DNA of 64,000 bases from Cordylochernes scorpioides. Lineage: Eukaryota; Arthropoda; Arachnida; Pseudoscorpiones; Chernetidae. The stretch covers positions 11,923,408-11,987,407 of the forward strand of contig CP092870.1 of the NCBI GenBank assembly GCA_030710605.1, given 5' to 3'. Shown here in pieces: positions 1-12,400 of this stretch. The notes beneath the pieces were generated by a model. It did not search any database. It was not told where the DNA came from and saw only the letters and a program-made list of their open reading frames with translations. A program made the position numbers and the translations under genes. Every line of letters starts with the position of its first letter. Position 1 is the stretch's first letter.

Positions 1-1532
1 CACCTACATTGTTGTATGCACACTACACATTTACACTTTGTTGTATGTATACAGTATGGCACACTAAACCACCCACATTGTTGTATGCACACTACTGTAT
101 TCAAACTAAAACATACACACTGCTGTCCTGGATGTTCACGTTGTTGTATATATACAGTATTGCACACTACACCACCCACATTGTTGTATGCACACTACTG
201 TATTCAAACTAAAACATACACACTGCTGTCCTGGATGTACACGTTGTTGTATGTATACAGAATTGCATACTACACCACCTACATTGTTGTATGCATACTA
301 CTGTATTCAAACTAGAACATACATACTGTTGTCCTGGATCTACACGTTGTTGTGTGTATACAGTATTGCACACTACACCACCTACATTGTTGTATGCATA
401 CTAGTGTATTCAAACTAGAACATACATACTGTTGTCCTGGATCTACACGTTGTTGTGTGTATACAGTATTGCACACTACACCACCTACATTGTTGTATGC
501 ACACTACTGTATTCAAACTAGAACATACATACTGTTGTCCTGGATCTACACGTTGTTGTATGTATACAGTATTGCATACTGCACATTGTTGTATGCACAC
601 TACTGTATTCAAACTAGAACATACATACTGTTGTCCTGGATCTACACGTTGTTGTATGTATACAGAATTGCATACTGCACATTGTTGTATGCACACTACT
701 GTGTTCAAACTAGAACATACATACTGTTGTCCTGGATCTACACGTTGTTGTGTGTATACAGTATTGCATACTGCACATTGTTGTATGCACACTACTGTGT
801 TCAAACTAGAACATACATACTGTTGTCCTGGATCTACACGTTGTTGTGTGTATACAGTATTGCATACTGCACATTGTTGTATGCACACTACTGTATTCAA
901 ACTAGAACATACATACTGTTGTCCTGGATCTACACGTTGTTGTATATATACAGTATTGCATACTGCACCACCTACATTGTTGTATGCATACTACTGTATT
1001 CAAACTAGAACATACCTACTGTTGTCCTGGATCTACACGTTGTTGTATGTATACAGTATTGCATACAGAACATTGTTGTATGCACACTACTGTGTTCAAA
1101 CTAGAACATACATACTGTTGTCCTGGATCTACACGTTGTTGTATGTATACAGTATTGCATACTGCACATTGTTGTATGCACACTACTGTGTTCAAACTAG
1201 AACATACATACTGTTGTCCTGGATCTACACGTTGTTGTATGTATACAGTATTGCATACTGCACATTGTTGTATGCACACTACTGTATTCAAACTAGAACA
1301 TACATACTGTTGTCCTGGATCTACACGTTGTTGTATGTATACAGAATTGCATACTACACCACCTACATTGTTGTATGCATACTACTGTATTCAAACTAGA
1401 ACATACATACTGCTGTCCTGGATGTACACGTTGTTGTATGTATACAGCATCGCACACTACACCACCTACATTGTTGTATGCATACTAGTGTATTCAAGCT
1501 AGAACATACACACTATAGCATACACACTGCTG
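1..1532. repeat. 96/103 bp minisatellite, at least 14 units
   Basis: The word GTCCTGG recurs at 125, 228, 331, 434, 537, 633, 729, 825, 921, 1024, 1120, 1216, 1312 and 1415. Spacings are 103 bp or 96 bp; the two unit types differ by a 7 bp piece next to CACCTAC. The array is cut by the window edge. Because 96 is a multiple of three and the unit lacks stops in several frames, it yields long open frames on both strands that are not genes. It lies upstream of the first visible lipid-transfer exon, so it is either intronic or 5' of that gene. Confidence 0.95.
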
Positions 1533-2460
1533 AATGCCCCTTTCAACTTACAAATTGATTGATTCATTTTGCATGCACACAAAATATTGCCTAAATTGTA
1601 TTTGCTCTTTGTGATACATGGATCTTTCACCTGGAGGCATATTTTGTTCGGCAACCAGAAAGTACTTACTAATAGGGTAAAAAGACAAACGAAGTTTTAA
1701 AAAATCTCATTACTCCAAAATACGGATACCATAGAAAGCTGAAAGAGCAATTTAAAATTCTAAAATTTATAATTACTCAAATCATATCATTTGATTAAAA
1801 AAATATTATTCACCCTGAGAAAGTTTCTGATAAAAATAATTTAATGGTCTAAAGCTGTCGGGTCTTGGAGCACTTCTATACAGAAGTAATGTTACCATCA
1901 ATCCTCTAATAGGACCTCAAGGCCCGAAATATAGGTCAATTAAATAAATTTTAGAAAAATATTTTTCCTTGATGAATTTTTTTCTAAATTAATATTGTCG
2001 CAAACTTTACTCTAACATGTATGTAATTGAACACTATATCAAATTCTCTTAATATTATATATATAGTTAAAGATGTGAAGAGTAATAAGAATTTATATCC
2101 AACACGTCGGCGTTTTTTAGTTAGTGTGTTACTCGCGTTGAAGGGTTGATAAGCTCAAAAGCTTGAGTTTAAGTAATGAAAACTATTAAAGCAACTTATC
2201 CTGTATTTATCTTCGATTTTTATTTATTTTTCATGGGTATTAGCATTTATTAGTATTTCTTTTATCCAATTACCAGTAAATTGAGAGCCTCTGCCACTAA
2301 TATTGTGTTTTGGAGAGAGGGGGCTCCGTGGACTATAATATTATCTTCAATTAAAAAATTTGGATACGTATTTTACTGTCGCTTATCAGATTGCTTTTGT
2401 TTCTAAATACCTGGTATAATATTCCGTCAGAATGTTTATCCGTTTTCCCTGTTTTTGTAG
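1533..2460. other. AT-rich non-coding stretch
   Basis: No exon, RNA or transposase is recognised. Around 2136-2170 there is one diverged copy of the GAAGG-hairpin-AAAGCTTGA motif that recurs through the window (see findings), and another near 1908-1930 (AGGACC..GGCCCGAAA). Probably intron sequence of the lipid transfer gene. Confidence 0.5.
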
Positions 2461-2480
2461 ATGGCAAGGGGCCGATAGAG
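2461..2480 (+). CDS. Candidate 20 bp micro-exon of the lipid transfer protein
   Basis: A strong acceptor (CCCTGTTTTTGTAG) precedes 20 bp that encode (x)GKGPIE, followed by the donor GTAATT. The exon ends in phase 0, which fits the phase-0 start of the next exon at 2719. The block is GC-rich in an AT-rich setting. Exon 8 of this gene is similarly small (25 bp). The upstream partner exon is outside the visible part, so the call rests on splice signals and phase only. Confidence 0.35.
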
Positions 2481-2718
2481 GTAATTCCTATTCTCTCACA
2501 AGGATAGTTTGTGCTGGCGGAATAAGCTGGAGTAGTCCAGATGGTAACGGATTCGAGCTTTTTCTAATTTGGCAAAGATGGGAAGCATTTATGAATTCTG
2601 AGACTTAGTGTGAGCAACCCACCGACAATTTGTAAGTGAAAGGATCGAACTCCCCGACTGGCATTATAATGGCTTGTAACATGAGTATCAATATAACACT
2701 AACGCATCAGTTTTGCAG

Positions 2719-2910
2719 AAATACTTGGAGAAGGTTCTGGACCACGATCTGTACCTGGCCGCAGCAGCCATGGTGCGGAACTACTGCATGAAAAACAATC
2801 AGCTGGAGTGCCTGAGCAGCGGACCGATGGCGGACTACATCGAGATTCTGCGCAATCTGACGGGCGAGCGGTGTGAGCGCTACTCCGAGCTGGAGAGCCA
2901 TCCCATCTCG
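2719..2910 (+). CDS. Lipid transfer protein exon 1 of visible part (helical domain)
   Basis: The acceptor ATCAGTTTTGCAG and donor TCG|GTGAGT bound 64 whole codons starting KYLEKVLDHDLYLAAAAMV. It contains two cysteines spaced as in the helical domain of LPD_N proteins (NYC...LEC), followed by a repeat-like helix ending in ESHPIS. Phase 0 at both ends. The next intron is only 52 bp. Confidence 0.8.
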
Positions 2911-5900
2911 GTGAGTAGCAGAGCCCACGCATTCTTGCACAGCCCTTACAGCGCATGTACAGGTCGTGACCGCCCTGCAGGCCATCAAGATTTTGAAGGA
3001 CACCGGTAAGAACGGCACCAAGGTCCTCATGGCCTGCAGCGCTAACTCCAACCTGCCGCTGAACGTCCGCCAGATGGCGCTGATGGCTGGGGCAGAAAGC
3101 TGCGCCAAGGAGGTAAGCCCCATCGTGTGACCTTTCACATATAGCCCACAAGTATTACAGTAGAACCTCCCTGTACAGGACACCTAATTAGAGAGCCAAA
3201 GTGACCTTTAGGGAAAGGTGTCCTCTTACTGGAGAGTTGCTAAATAGTAAAAATGGTGATTTTGCAAATGAAAACTGTCCTTTGTTGAGAGGTGTCCTCT
3301 AGCGCGAGTGTCCTCTCATAGAGGTTCTACTGTACTAAACAAACAAATATTTGCTTTCTAAATATTTATCATTTCTTTCTTTTCTATTAACTATTATAAT
3401 ATGAAGCTAAGAAGTATGCTCCACAGTCATATGTAGGGGAATGGTTACCATTATCCAGTCCAGTGGATGGTAGGGGAGTGAGTTGCTATTATGAATTCAC
3501 ATGGTGATATACCGTATTATAATGCCACCACTAAGATGTAGAGTAAGAGTTGCTATAATCCCGACCTGTTGGATTAGATGAAGGATTAGTATAAACCTGC
3601 TCACTGGGATGTAGGTCACTATAATCCCGCTCAGTGGAATATGAAGAAGGATTAGTATAAACCTGCTCACTGGGATGTAGGTCACTATAATCCCGTTCAG
3701 TGGAATATGAAGAAGGATTAGTATAAACCTGCTCACTGGGATGTAGGTCACTATAATCCCGTTCAGTGGAATATGAAGAAGGATTAGTATAAACCTGCTC
3801 ACTGGGATGTAGGTCACTATAATCCCGTTCAGTGGAATATGAAGAAGGATTAGTATAAACCTGCTCACTGGGATGTAGGTCATTATAATCCCGCTCAGTG
3901 GAATATGAAGAAGGATTCGTATAAACCTGCTCACTGGGATGTAGGTCACTATAATCCCGACCTATTGGATTAGATGGAGGATTAGTATAAACCTGCTCAC
4001 TGGGATGTAGGTCACTATAATCCCGCTCAGTGGAATATGAAGAAGGCTTACTATAACTCGATGTAGAAAGAGTGTGTGTTATGGTGTGTGGCAGGTGGTG
4101 GAAGGCTGCATCAACATCTACGGCAACCGCTCCGAGCCCAATGAGCTGCGGCTGGCGGCCCAGATCATCTCTCTCCGATGCATGCGCATGAGGCCCACGA
4201 AGCAACAAGAAGATTTAAGTAGGTTCACGTCATTGTAGCTCTTTGTTTCATTCTGATCGGCCAACATAATCAAATACTATAGATGTTGAGTCGTTGGAAG
4301 ATATCGCCTCCCCTTCATGAATAATTAGGATATATTTTTTTTTTTATCAGAAAAAGTTCCCAATGTGGGATTCGATCCCGGGTCGTAGCGGTCGAAAACC
4401 AACGGTTTAGACCATCCTTCCACCGACCTCCCTAATAATCATTCTGATGACATTAAATGTGCGCAGACCTCGAGGATCTTCGACGTCGGGAGATACTCCA
4501 GGACAACCTGCCACAGCGAGTGTTGTCGCTGAACTCGGAGCTGATGTGGTCGCTCAACTCGGAGATGTTGGGAATGGGTCTGGAGCTGAGGCGGGAGAAG
4601 TTAGGCGCTCTGGGGAGCCGTGTCTACATGGACCTCGTGGGTAGATACCCACAAAACCTGTTTGAGGTATGTACTATGGCCCTGTGTCTGGTTGAGGTAT
4701 GTACTATGGCCCTGTGTCTGGTTGAGGTATGTACTATGGCCCTGTGTCTGGTTGAGGTATGTACTATGGCCCTGTGTCTGGTTGAGGTATGTACTATGGC
4801 ACTGTGTCTGGTTGAGGTATGTACTATGGCCCTGTGTCTGGTTGAGGTATGTACTATGGCCCTGTGTCTGGTTGAGGTATGTACTATGGCCCTGTGTCTG
4901 GTTGAGGTATGTACTATGGCACTGTGTCTGGTTGAGGTATGTACTATGGCCCTGTGTCTGGTTGAGGTATGTACTATGGCCCTGTGTCTGGTTGAGGTAT
5001 GTACTATGGCACTGTGTCTGGTTGAGGTATGTACTATGGCCCTGTGTCTGGTTGAGGTATGTACTATGGCCCTGTGTCTGGTTGAGGTATGTACTATGGC
5101 ACTGTGTCTGGTTGAGGTATGTACTATGGCCCTGTGTCTGGTTGAGGTATGTATTATGGCCCTGTGTCTGGTTGAGGTATGTACTATGGCACTGTGTCTG
5201 GTTGAGGTATGTAATATGGCCCTGTGTCTGGTTGAGGTATGTACTATGGCCCTGTGTCTGGTTGAGGTATGTACTATGGCCCTGTGTCTGGTTGAGGTAT
5301 GTACTATGGCCCTGTGTCTGGTTGAGGTATGTACTATGGCCCTGTGTCTGGTTGAGGTATGTACTATGGCCCTGTGTCTGGTTGAGGTATGTACTATGGC
5401 ACTGTGTCTGGTTGAGGTATGTACTATGACCCTGTGTCTGGTTGAGGTATGTACTATGACCCTGTGTCTGGTTGAGGTATGTACTATGGCCCTGTGTCTG
5501 GTTGAGGTATGTACTATGGCCCTGTGTCTGGTTGAGGTATGTACTATGGCCCTGTGTCTGGTTGAGGTATGTACTATGGCCCTGTGTCTGGTTGAGGTAT
5601 GTACTATGGCCCTGTGTCTGGTTGAGGTATGTACTATGGCCCTGTGTCTGGTTGAGGTATGTACTATGGCCCTGTGTCTGGTTGAGGTATGTACTATGGC
5701 CCTGTGTCTGGTTGAGGTATGTACTATGGCCCTGTGTCTGGTTGAGGTATGTACTATAGCACTGTGTCTGGTTGAGGTATGTACTATGGCCCTGTTTCTG
5801 GTTGAGGCATGAGTGATTTATCTCAGTATAATTGTAGGTACTGTGCTACAAGTACTGTGAGGTGACCCCGTTTTTGGTTCACAAACTGTGATATGGCCAT

Positions 5901-8900
5901 GTGTTTGATTGAAAAAATGAATGTAATATTTGAATCTAACCAGGCTTCTGTGGTAACTTTAGAATATACAAGCACAATTTTAAAAAAGGGGTGGAGTGAA
6001 ATATCAACAAATAAACTCATAATGAATAATTGACCAAATGGCCAGGGATGATATACAGTAGGCATTGACGCCCTTTCATCCCGAACCCCAAATAAACTAT
6101 CTGCCAAAATGTTTGATCCTAGAAACTTTGTTGGCTCATCCCTCCTAGCCTTTTTACCTTCTGTGGGGATTTTATTGTCTTTGGGACAAAATATCATAAT
6201 TCCGGAAGACTAGAAGTTGGAAGGATCTTTATTTTTTTCATTCAATATTTTTTAGATTTCTTGCCGCTGCCTCAGGAAATAGGGAATAAAAATGACAAAC
6301 ATATTTGCCAACTGTTTCTTCTGGGGTAAATACGATCTCATATTTTTCATATTCATTATAAAATGACATTTATTAGCGCGTGGAGCGTTAGTAATACAAA
6401 GAAAGGACGTTCTCCCGCGGACGACGCTATTCAGAATGAGTTATCATTAAACAAATGGCGTGGTATTCTTGCACGGGGACCATGCTAATATTCTCTGTCT
6501 TGTCGTATTTATATATTCACACACTGGAATTCACCAAATTAGCTTGTAGGATATCTGGCCATGAAAAACCAAGGGGTGCACACAGCAGTACCACCCTCCC
6601 GCCTTCGCGTTGATTCCCCGCGTAAACCTCAGAACCTCAGAGGTCCTTGACTCGTCGGCGGATTCAGGGAGTACTGTGAACAAAGGGTTCGAGGGCCAAA
6701 GGGGGAGAGTCCTATTGGAGCGTAGGACGGGTTTAACTAAGTCCGAACGGGAGGGCTCGGTCAGTAACCTTGCCATGAACTCTCGGAGACGCCTGTGGGT
6801 TTGATTAGTCGACTCCATGGAGCCAGACCATAATGGCGGGCGCGAGGGGTCAAACAATGGCCGCTCGGTGCATGGAGAATGCATCATTCCTTTTGGTAAG
6901 GTGACCTAGATACAGTAATGGGTATGATATCGCATGCCGGTTTATGGACCGAAAGGTCTGGGTGGCCACTGCTCCAAGGAAGTAGGATATCTGGCATGGG
7001 ATATGGGTGCATGCTTCGCATGCAGGCTTGTGGACCTTCGAGGTCTGGGTGGCCACTACTCCTAGGATGTAGGATATCTGGCGAGGTTTTCTACTGTCTG
7101 ACTAAGAATCAAGTGTATAGGACATGTACAGGAACGTATGTGGCCTTATGTGCAGATTCCTAAAAGGCGTCAAGAAAACTTGTCTGCTTCAGTAATGAGT
7201 TAGGGGGGGTTATCCTGCCCAAGTTCCCCCCTGGTATGGTTCAAGATGATTAATATAAATTTGACCTCCTGCTTACCAAGGGCTGTAGGTATTGCTTATC
7301 TAGAAGGAGGGCTATCGACTTATAGGTCTTCTAGGCCTGGTCATTCAATCCTTTGATGTAGGATATCTCTGGTTGAAAAGAAGCAGTCTACCTAATGCGG
7401 AGCCATGTTGCACTGCAGCTCGAGATGCCGCCCGACGCACCGCCGCGGGCTACCGTGTTTGGTCGCAAGCTGTCACCCAACGCCCGCGGGGAGACCACGG
7501 TCCCGTTCCTCGAGGTCTCGGTGCTCCGGCCCTGCATCTCCGGAGATATGATGCAGCTGGCCGCCTCAGGGATCGTCTCCACCCACGCCAAGATGAAGAT
7601 GGGCTCGACGGGATCCATCTCCTTGCAGAAGCCCAGGTAGACCGTCTCTTGATAGCATGCTACCACTCGACCTACATCTCAATTCCTATATAATATACTC
7701 ACTGTGTTCCTGAAATATTGATTTACATGCATACATGTGGTAGTCTGTGGTGCAGTCGAGGTCGGTATAGAGCAGGAGGGGATGATGCGATCGTATTTTA
7801 ATCCCGTCACTGCGAGCAGAAAGAGAAATAAAGAAGGAAGGAGGTCTGGCCGTTCTCAGAGCAGTGATCAGGTCCTGGCTAGTGACCGCTTAAGACGATT
7901 TATCCAGGGAGAGGTTCAACAGCACGATTAACTATATATTCTTTCTTGCCAAGAGTCTGTCTCTTTTATACTCTTCACATGGGTACAGACGGTTATTGCC
8001 CTGGGCGTGATGCTACTTCCCTTCCGCAGAGACTGCAAGGGGTTTATTTTGACTTCTTTTTCTATACCTAAGTTATCTTCATCCTTTCCTTTTCTACTTC
8101 ACTCTAAGGTCGCCAGGATAGGTCTAACGCCACTTCTGGCCTGTAGTTGTCAGGAGGAGCCTAGTTGAAGTTGTGGTCAGCGTATGCAGGCGGGAGGTTC
8201 TAACAAGTCTCAGCTGTTTACTGAAGACCTACTGATTCCTGGGCCTTTCTATTTAAGCCTCCGTTTACGCGAAAATGAAACATTTTCTTCCAATTTTTAA
8301 AAAGAAAAGGATGTCCAAGGAATATTTTTATTAAAGGTCAATGTATCTATACACACAATACGACAATACCACAAGACAACCTGGGCTGGCGCAGGCTAGA
8401 TGCGACGCTCCAGATCAGTCTAGGACTGCAGTCCGGGCGTCCCAAGATCCGCAGCATCATCCAGCTCGAAGCTAAGTCCCCCGTAGACTGCCTCCTTCAC
8501 ATGGACCGATCTGGACTGCGGCTCGGACTGGATGGACACGAGGGCGGCGTAGAGCTTCCAGTCATCCAACTTACGTAAGTCGACTTATCTTGTACACTGT
8601 TCTTGTAACAAGCGTTTATTATGAATACGATGGGGGCAGTCTCTCTCGTGGGTCACCAGAGAGTTACAGCTCACAGGGCAATAAGAGAGGCTTCAGACTT
8701 CAAAGCAAAACAGACATCAAAGGTGACAAAGGAAGGAAGCAGGACTCATCCTATCGGCACTCGCTCGGACTGGGACCTTCAAAAATTGCCTCTCCCCCGA
8801 AGATGGCTCCCTTTTTATTGATGAGGGATCTCTAATGACATTGGTACGTTTTTGTTCAATCAGAAATACTGACCTATGCTGGAACATTCCCGAGAGGGTG

Positions 8901-9380
8901 ATCTACGAATTCTGCGAACCCCGTTCCCTTCTTTTGCTACCACTTGAGTTCTGTCATTCATTATTGATTAGGATATGGTGAAATTGTCATATAGAGTTTT
9001 TTAAACATCTATATTTGAGTGTTAGTTTAAATTTTATATACAGTGCTTAGAGATGATTGACATTGAGATTCAATATTTTATTTTAAAATGCGCTATGGAT
9101 TGTTAGAAAAATGACCGAATTAAGATTACGTAGTAATTTACATGAAGTTTTGATATTAAAGGGGCTCATAATGAAGTTATAAATAGTCTTATAAAAGTAT
9201 TTAAAGTAAATATTATGCGTTAAAATTCTATTAATTGTGTATTATGCAAATAATGTTAGGTTTTTTCAGCTATTGTTGTATAAACTTTCATATAAATTAT
9301 CTATTGTACACTGTGCACGCGTGGAATTAAGGTTATCGGGTGAATTATTATTTCGCGAACAAAGAATTCTATTGTTTATT

Positions 9381-9423
<43 letters not shown>

Positions 9424-12400
9424 GATATATAGCTTATAAATTATCATATATATATACGAAATATTAAACGCATTTCAAAAATTGTTTATAACACACAAAG
9501 AATGTAATATATATTTTCTCCCCTTTCAATATCATTAATATTTAAATATGTAAAAATTAATTTGTATATAAAAATAGTATATATCATCAATTTATCATCC
9601 TGATACTCCTGTAGAAGGACTGACAAGTCCGAAAGCTTGAAAATAAAAAAAAAAATGAACAAGAAACTTAACCCTGGAAGCTTTATTTAACATTTTAAGT
9701 ACATTTTGATTTTCTTTTTCAAATAAAATAAACTTCCTCCATGTATAATATTGAGAGGACCTGCTGCCTCATCAATGGTGAATCCTCCCGATATTTTTCA
9801 TGGAAATAAGGACGGTAGAACGTTTTTTTTTATTATTATTCCAAAAATCGTGAATAATAGTTTCCTTTCGTACGTACAAAAGAAAAGTTGTCATTTATGT
9901 TTGAAATATACAATAGCTACTGAATTATATGACCACATACATTCATACACAAAACCCTTATTAAGACATCAGTCTAATACAGATTCTCCTCTCTCATTGC
10001 CGTCTTGAAATGATGATGATCAATCACCATCATACAGTGGAGGGGAAAACGATTACTCAGATGTAGTTTGTGTCTTTAGCAGCATATATATTGGAACACA
10101 GGCCTCATCATCGAGTTATATTCTAACTAGCCGAATGACCCGGGCAACGCCCGTGTTTTAATTTAGACACGTGGACCTGTTGGATCATTAACGCCCGTGT
10201 TTTACCCGATTGAATGTTTTTATTCAAATACTATTTGTTACAATTGTAAATTGGCGTCTTAAATAAATGCATATATTAGTTAATAACTATAGCCTATGTG
10301 CTTTATCTGTCTATGTACTGTTGGCTTCCGTAGGCGTCTCTTACTGGGAAAAAGAAAGAGAGGATTCCATTTAGTTATTAACTAATATATGCATTTATTT
10401 AAGGAGCGACCCGCTCCAACACAATAGTTACAAAAACCAAAAAGCGAGTGGGGGGGGGGGGGGGGGGGGCAAAGTGTCTCGCGCAGTGGCGGCGCCATCG
10501 TAGCGAACCAATAGGAGAGCGCCATTCCAAAAAAAAAAGCAAACGGTGACAGAGATGAAGAACGCATGACGCTCGTAACTGTATATAGAATGCCAAAGTT
10601 ACATTGGAGCCTGTTTTATCAACAACGGAGATAAAAAAACGTGGGTATTGAAGCATCAGTCCAGATTTGAGAATAAGACCATGCTTTTCGCTCAGTACCA
10701 GGTCCCCTGGCTCAATTCTTCCAACTCCACACAGCCATCTTTCATAGCTCTCCTTGTAGAAAGAAAAACACCGTGATGCACATTCACTAACTAAAACGAT
10801 TGAAAATCAACCATTAAACTCTCTGTCCAATCGAAACTAGAAATAAATTGAACACACACAAAGAAAGGAACAAAACAAGATATACACAGATTATATTACT
10901 ATATAAATAGGTGGAAAAACGAAAAGTTTTCCAACAAAAAATGTTTAAAAGCAATGCATTGTATCGATAATTTTTTAGTATAGTGCAAAGATTCAGATGG
11001 GAAAGCATGTTGTCACACTATTTTTTTTTTAAATACAAAAAATCCAACCAGAATACAATTGCTTGATATTACGACCCTCATCTGGATGATTTCCTATTTT
11101 CTGACATTCTATGAAGGGAATAATAAAATCGCTCGAATCTTTCAAAGATGTGTGTTTTAGCTGATAAAGTGGTAGGACTATGAATGGATTCTCTAAGAAG
11201 TTTACTCAATCACGGAAAGTCCTTCCTTATGCACAGACTAATGGAATATTTTCATATTGATACTTCTATATTGATGGAAGCTGTTGCCTATGAGCATGTA
11301 TGTAAATTGGTGTGTGCTCTGACAGGGACGTCAGCTTGATTAGACATGAGAAAGGTGGAAGAGGTTTCAGTCTCACGCTTTTTATTGATTGTGTGCGCCA
11401 CACATTTTTGCGTGACCGAAAAAAAAGAAAGATGATATACAGGTTCGATGGCAAAAACTCACTTTCTATATTGTTTATAAATCTCACTCGATATACGTGG
11501 GTATGCATATCATAAATTCACATGTCTATAAAATATTCAACTTATATTTTTAGTTTGCATTTTGAACGGGACGTATTTTGAAAATATCGTTCAGAAATTA
11601 TATGAGTCGTTGTTCCAACTCTTATCTAGGAAAGGACATTGATGAATGTTACAAACTACTGACACAATCAACTTATGAACTCTTGAAATGCTCATAGAGT
11701 GTACGTGTATTAAATAAATAAGTTTTAAATATAAAATATTCTTTGAAGTGGAATTAAATTACTCTAAGAACGAATCTGAGTGCCTTTCTGTGAGAATTAT
11801 GTACAAAGTACACTCATGGACAAAACTTAAGGAAGTAGAGAAAGTCTTTGATGTCTCCTGTTGTCTTTTTTTTTTTTTTTTTTAAGAAGACAGAGGCAAT
11901 TTTGCTCACACTTGGTTATCTTGTGTCTTCAATAAAGGTCACTGTCTATCAAATACCTTTCAGAGTTATTGTCTGAATCTTGATATACATGCTAACAGGT
12001 ACAACTTCCTTAAGTTTTCTATATCTCTGAAGCTCTTCACCTAGGGTTTGAGACACCAGAATTTGAAGCCAACTAATTTTATAGATTCCCGCCTAGGTAT
12101 GGATAACGTACAGGCTGCTCATTAAATCTCTTCTTTCTTAACTCCACTCAATCATACTAAGGCATCAGGCTTGTAGAGCTGATAACCATGACTGGGTGAA
12201 GTAGTATGCGTCTGCCTTTGTCATTAAGACTGGGGGCACTACTCAGTGGCAGGCCGACTTAGCTCCGAAAGAAATGGCCGCCTCTGACATGAGGAACAAA
12301 TGCCATGTGCAGCCGCTCCTAACATGGAGTACAAAACGCTGCTAATGCTGTATCCCTGGATTAGGGGCCCTTACAGGGTACCATCAGCCGGGCCAGCTGA

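Larger units (their letters stand above)
3113..4094. other. Intron with Tigger-like miniature element and 66 bp array
   Basis: The intron is 982 bp. It holds a pogo/Tigger-like miniature element (3158-3332) and a 66 bp tandem array (about 3536-4063) that stops about 30 bp before the acceptor GTGTGGCAG. Confidence 0.75.

Noticed and set aside
352-1399. Long open frames of 218 and 314 codons on + and 161 on minus in the first 1.5 kb
   Set aside because: They are translations of the 96/103 bp tandem array; the same unit is open in several frames of both strands, with no start context, splice sites or family.
3531-4208. 225-codon minus-strand repeat protein
   Set aside because: Translation of the 66 bp intronic array, running antisense through exon 3.
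4457-5812. 451-codon open frame with a ten-residue repeat
   Set aside because: The first part is exon 4; the rest is the 30 bp donor array read through. It is kept as an intron because a proper donor sits at the boundary and exon 5 follows in phase.
6531-6887. 118-codon minus-strand frame and its + counterpart
   Set aside because: Lies in a repeat block marked by GTAGGATATCTGG copies; no domain recognised and no splice signals linking it to the gene.
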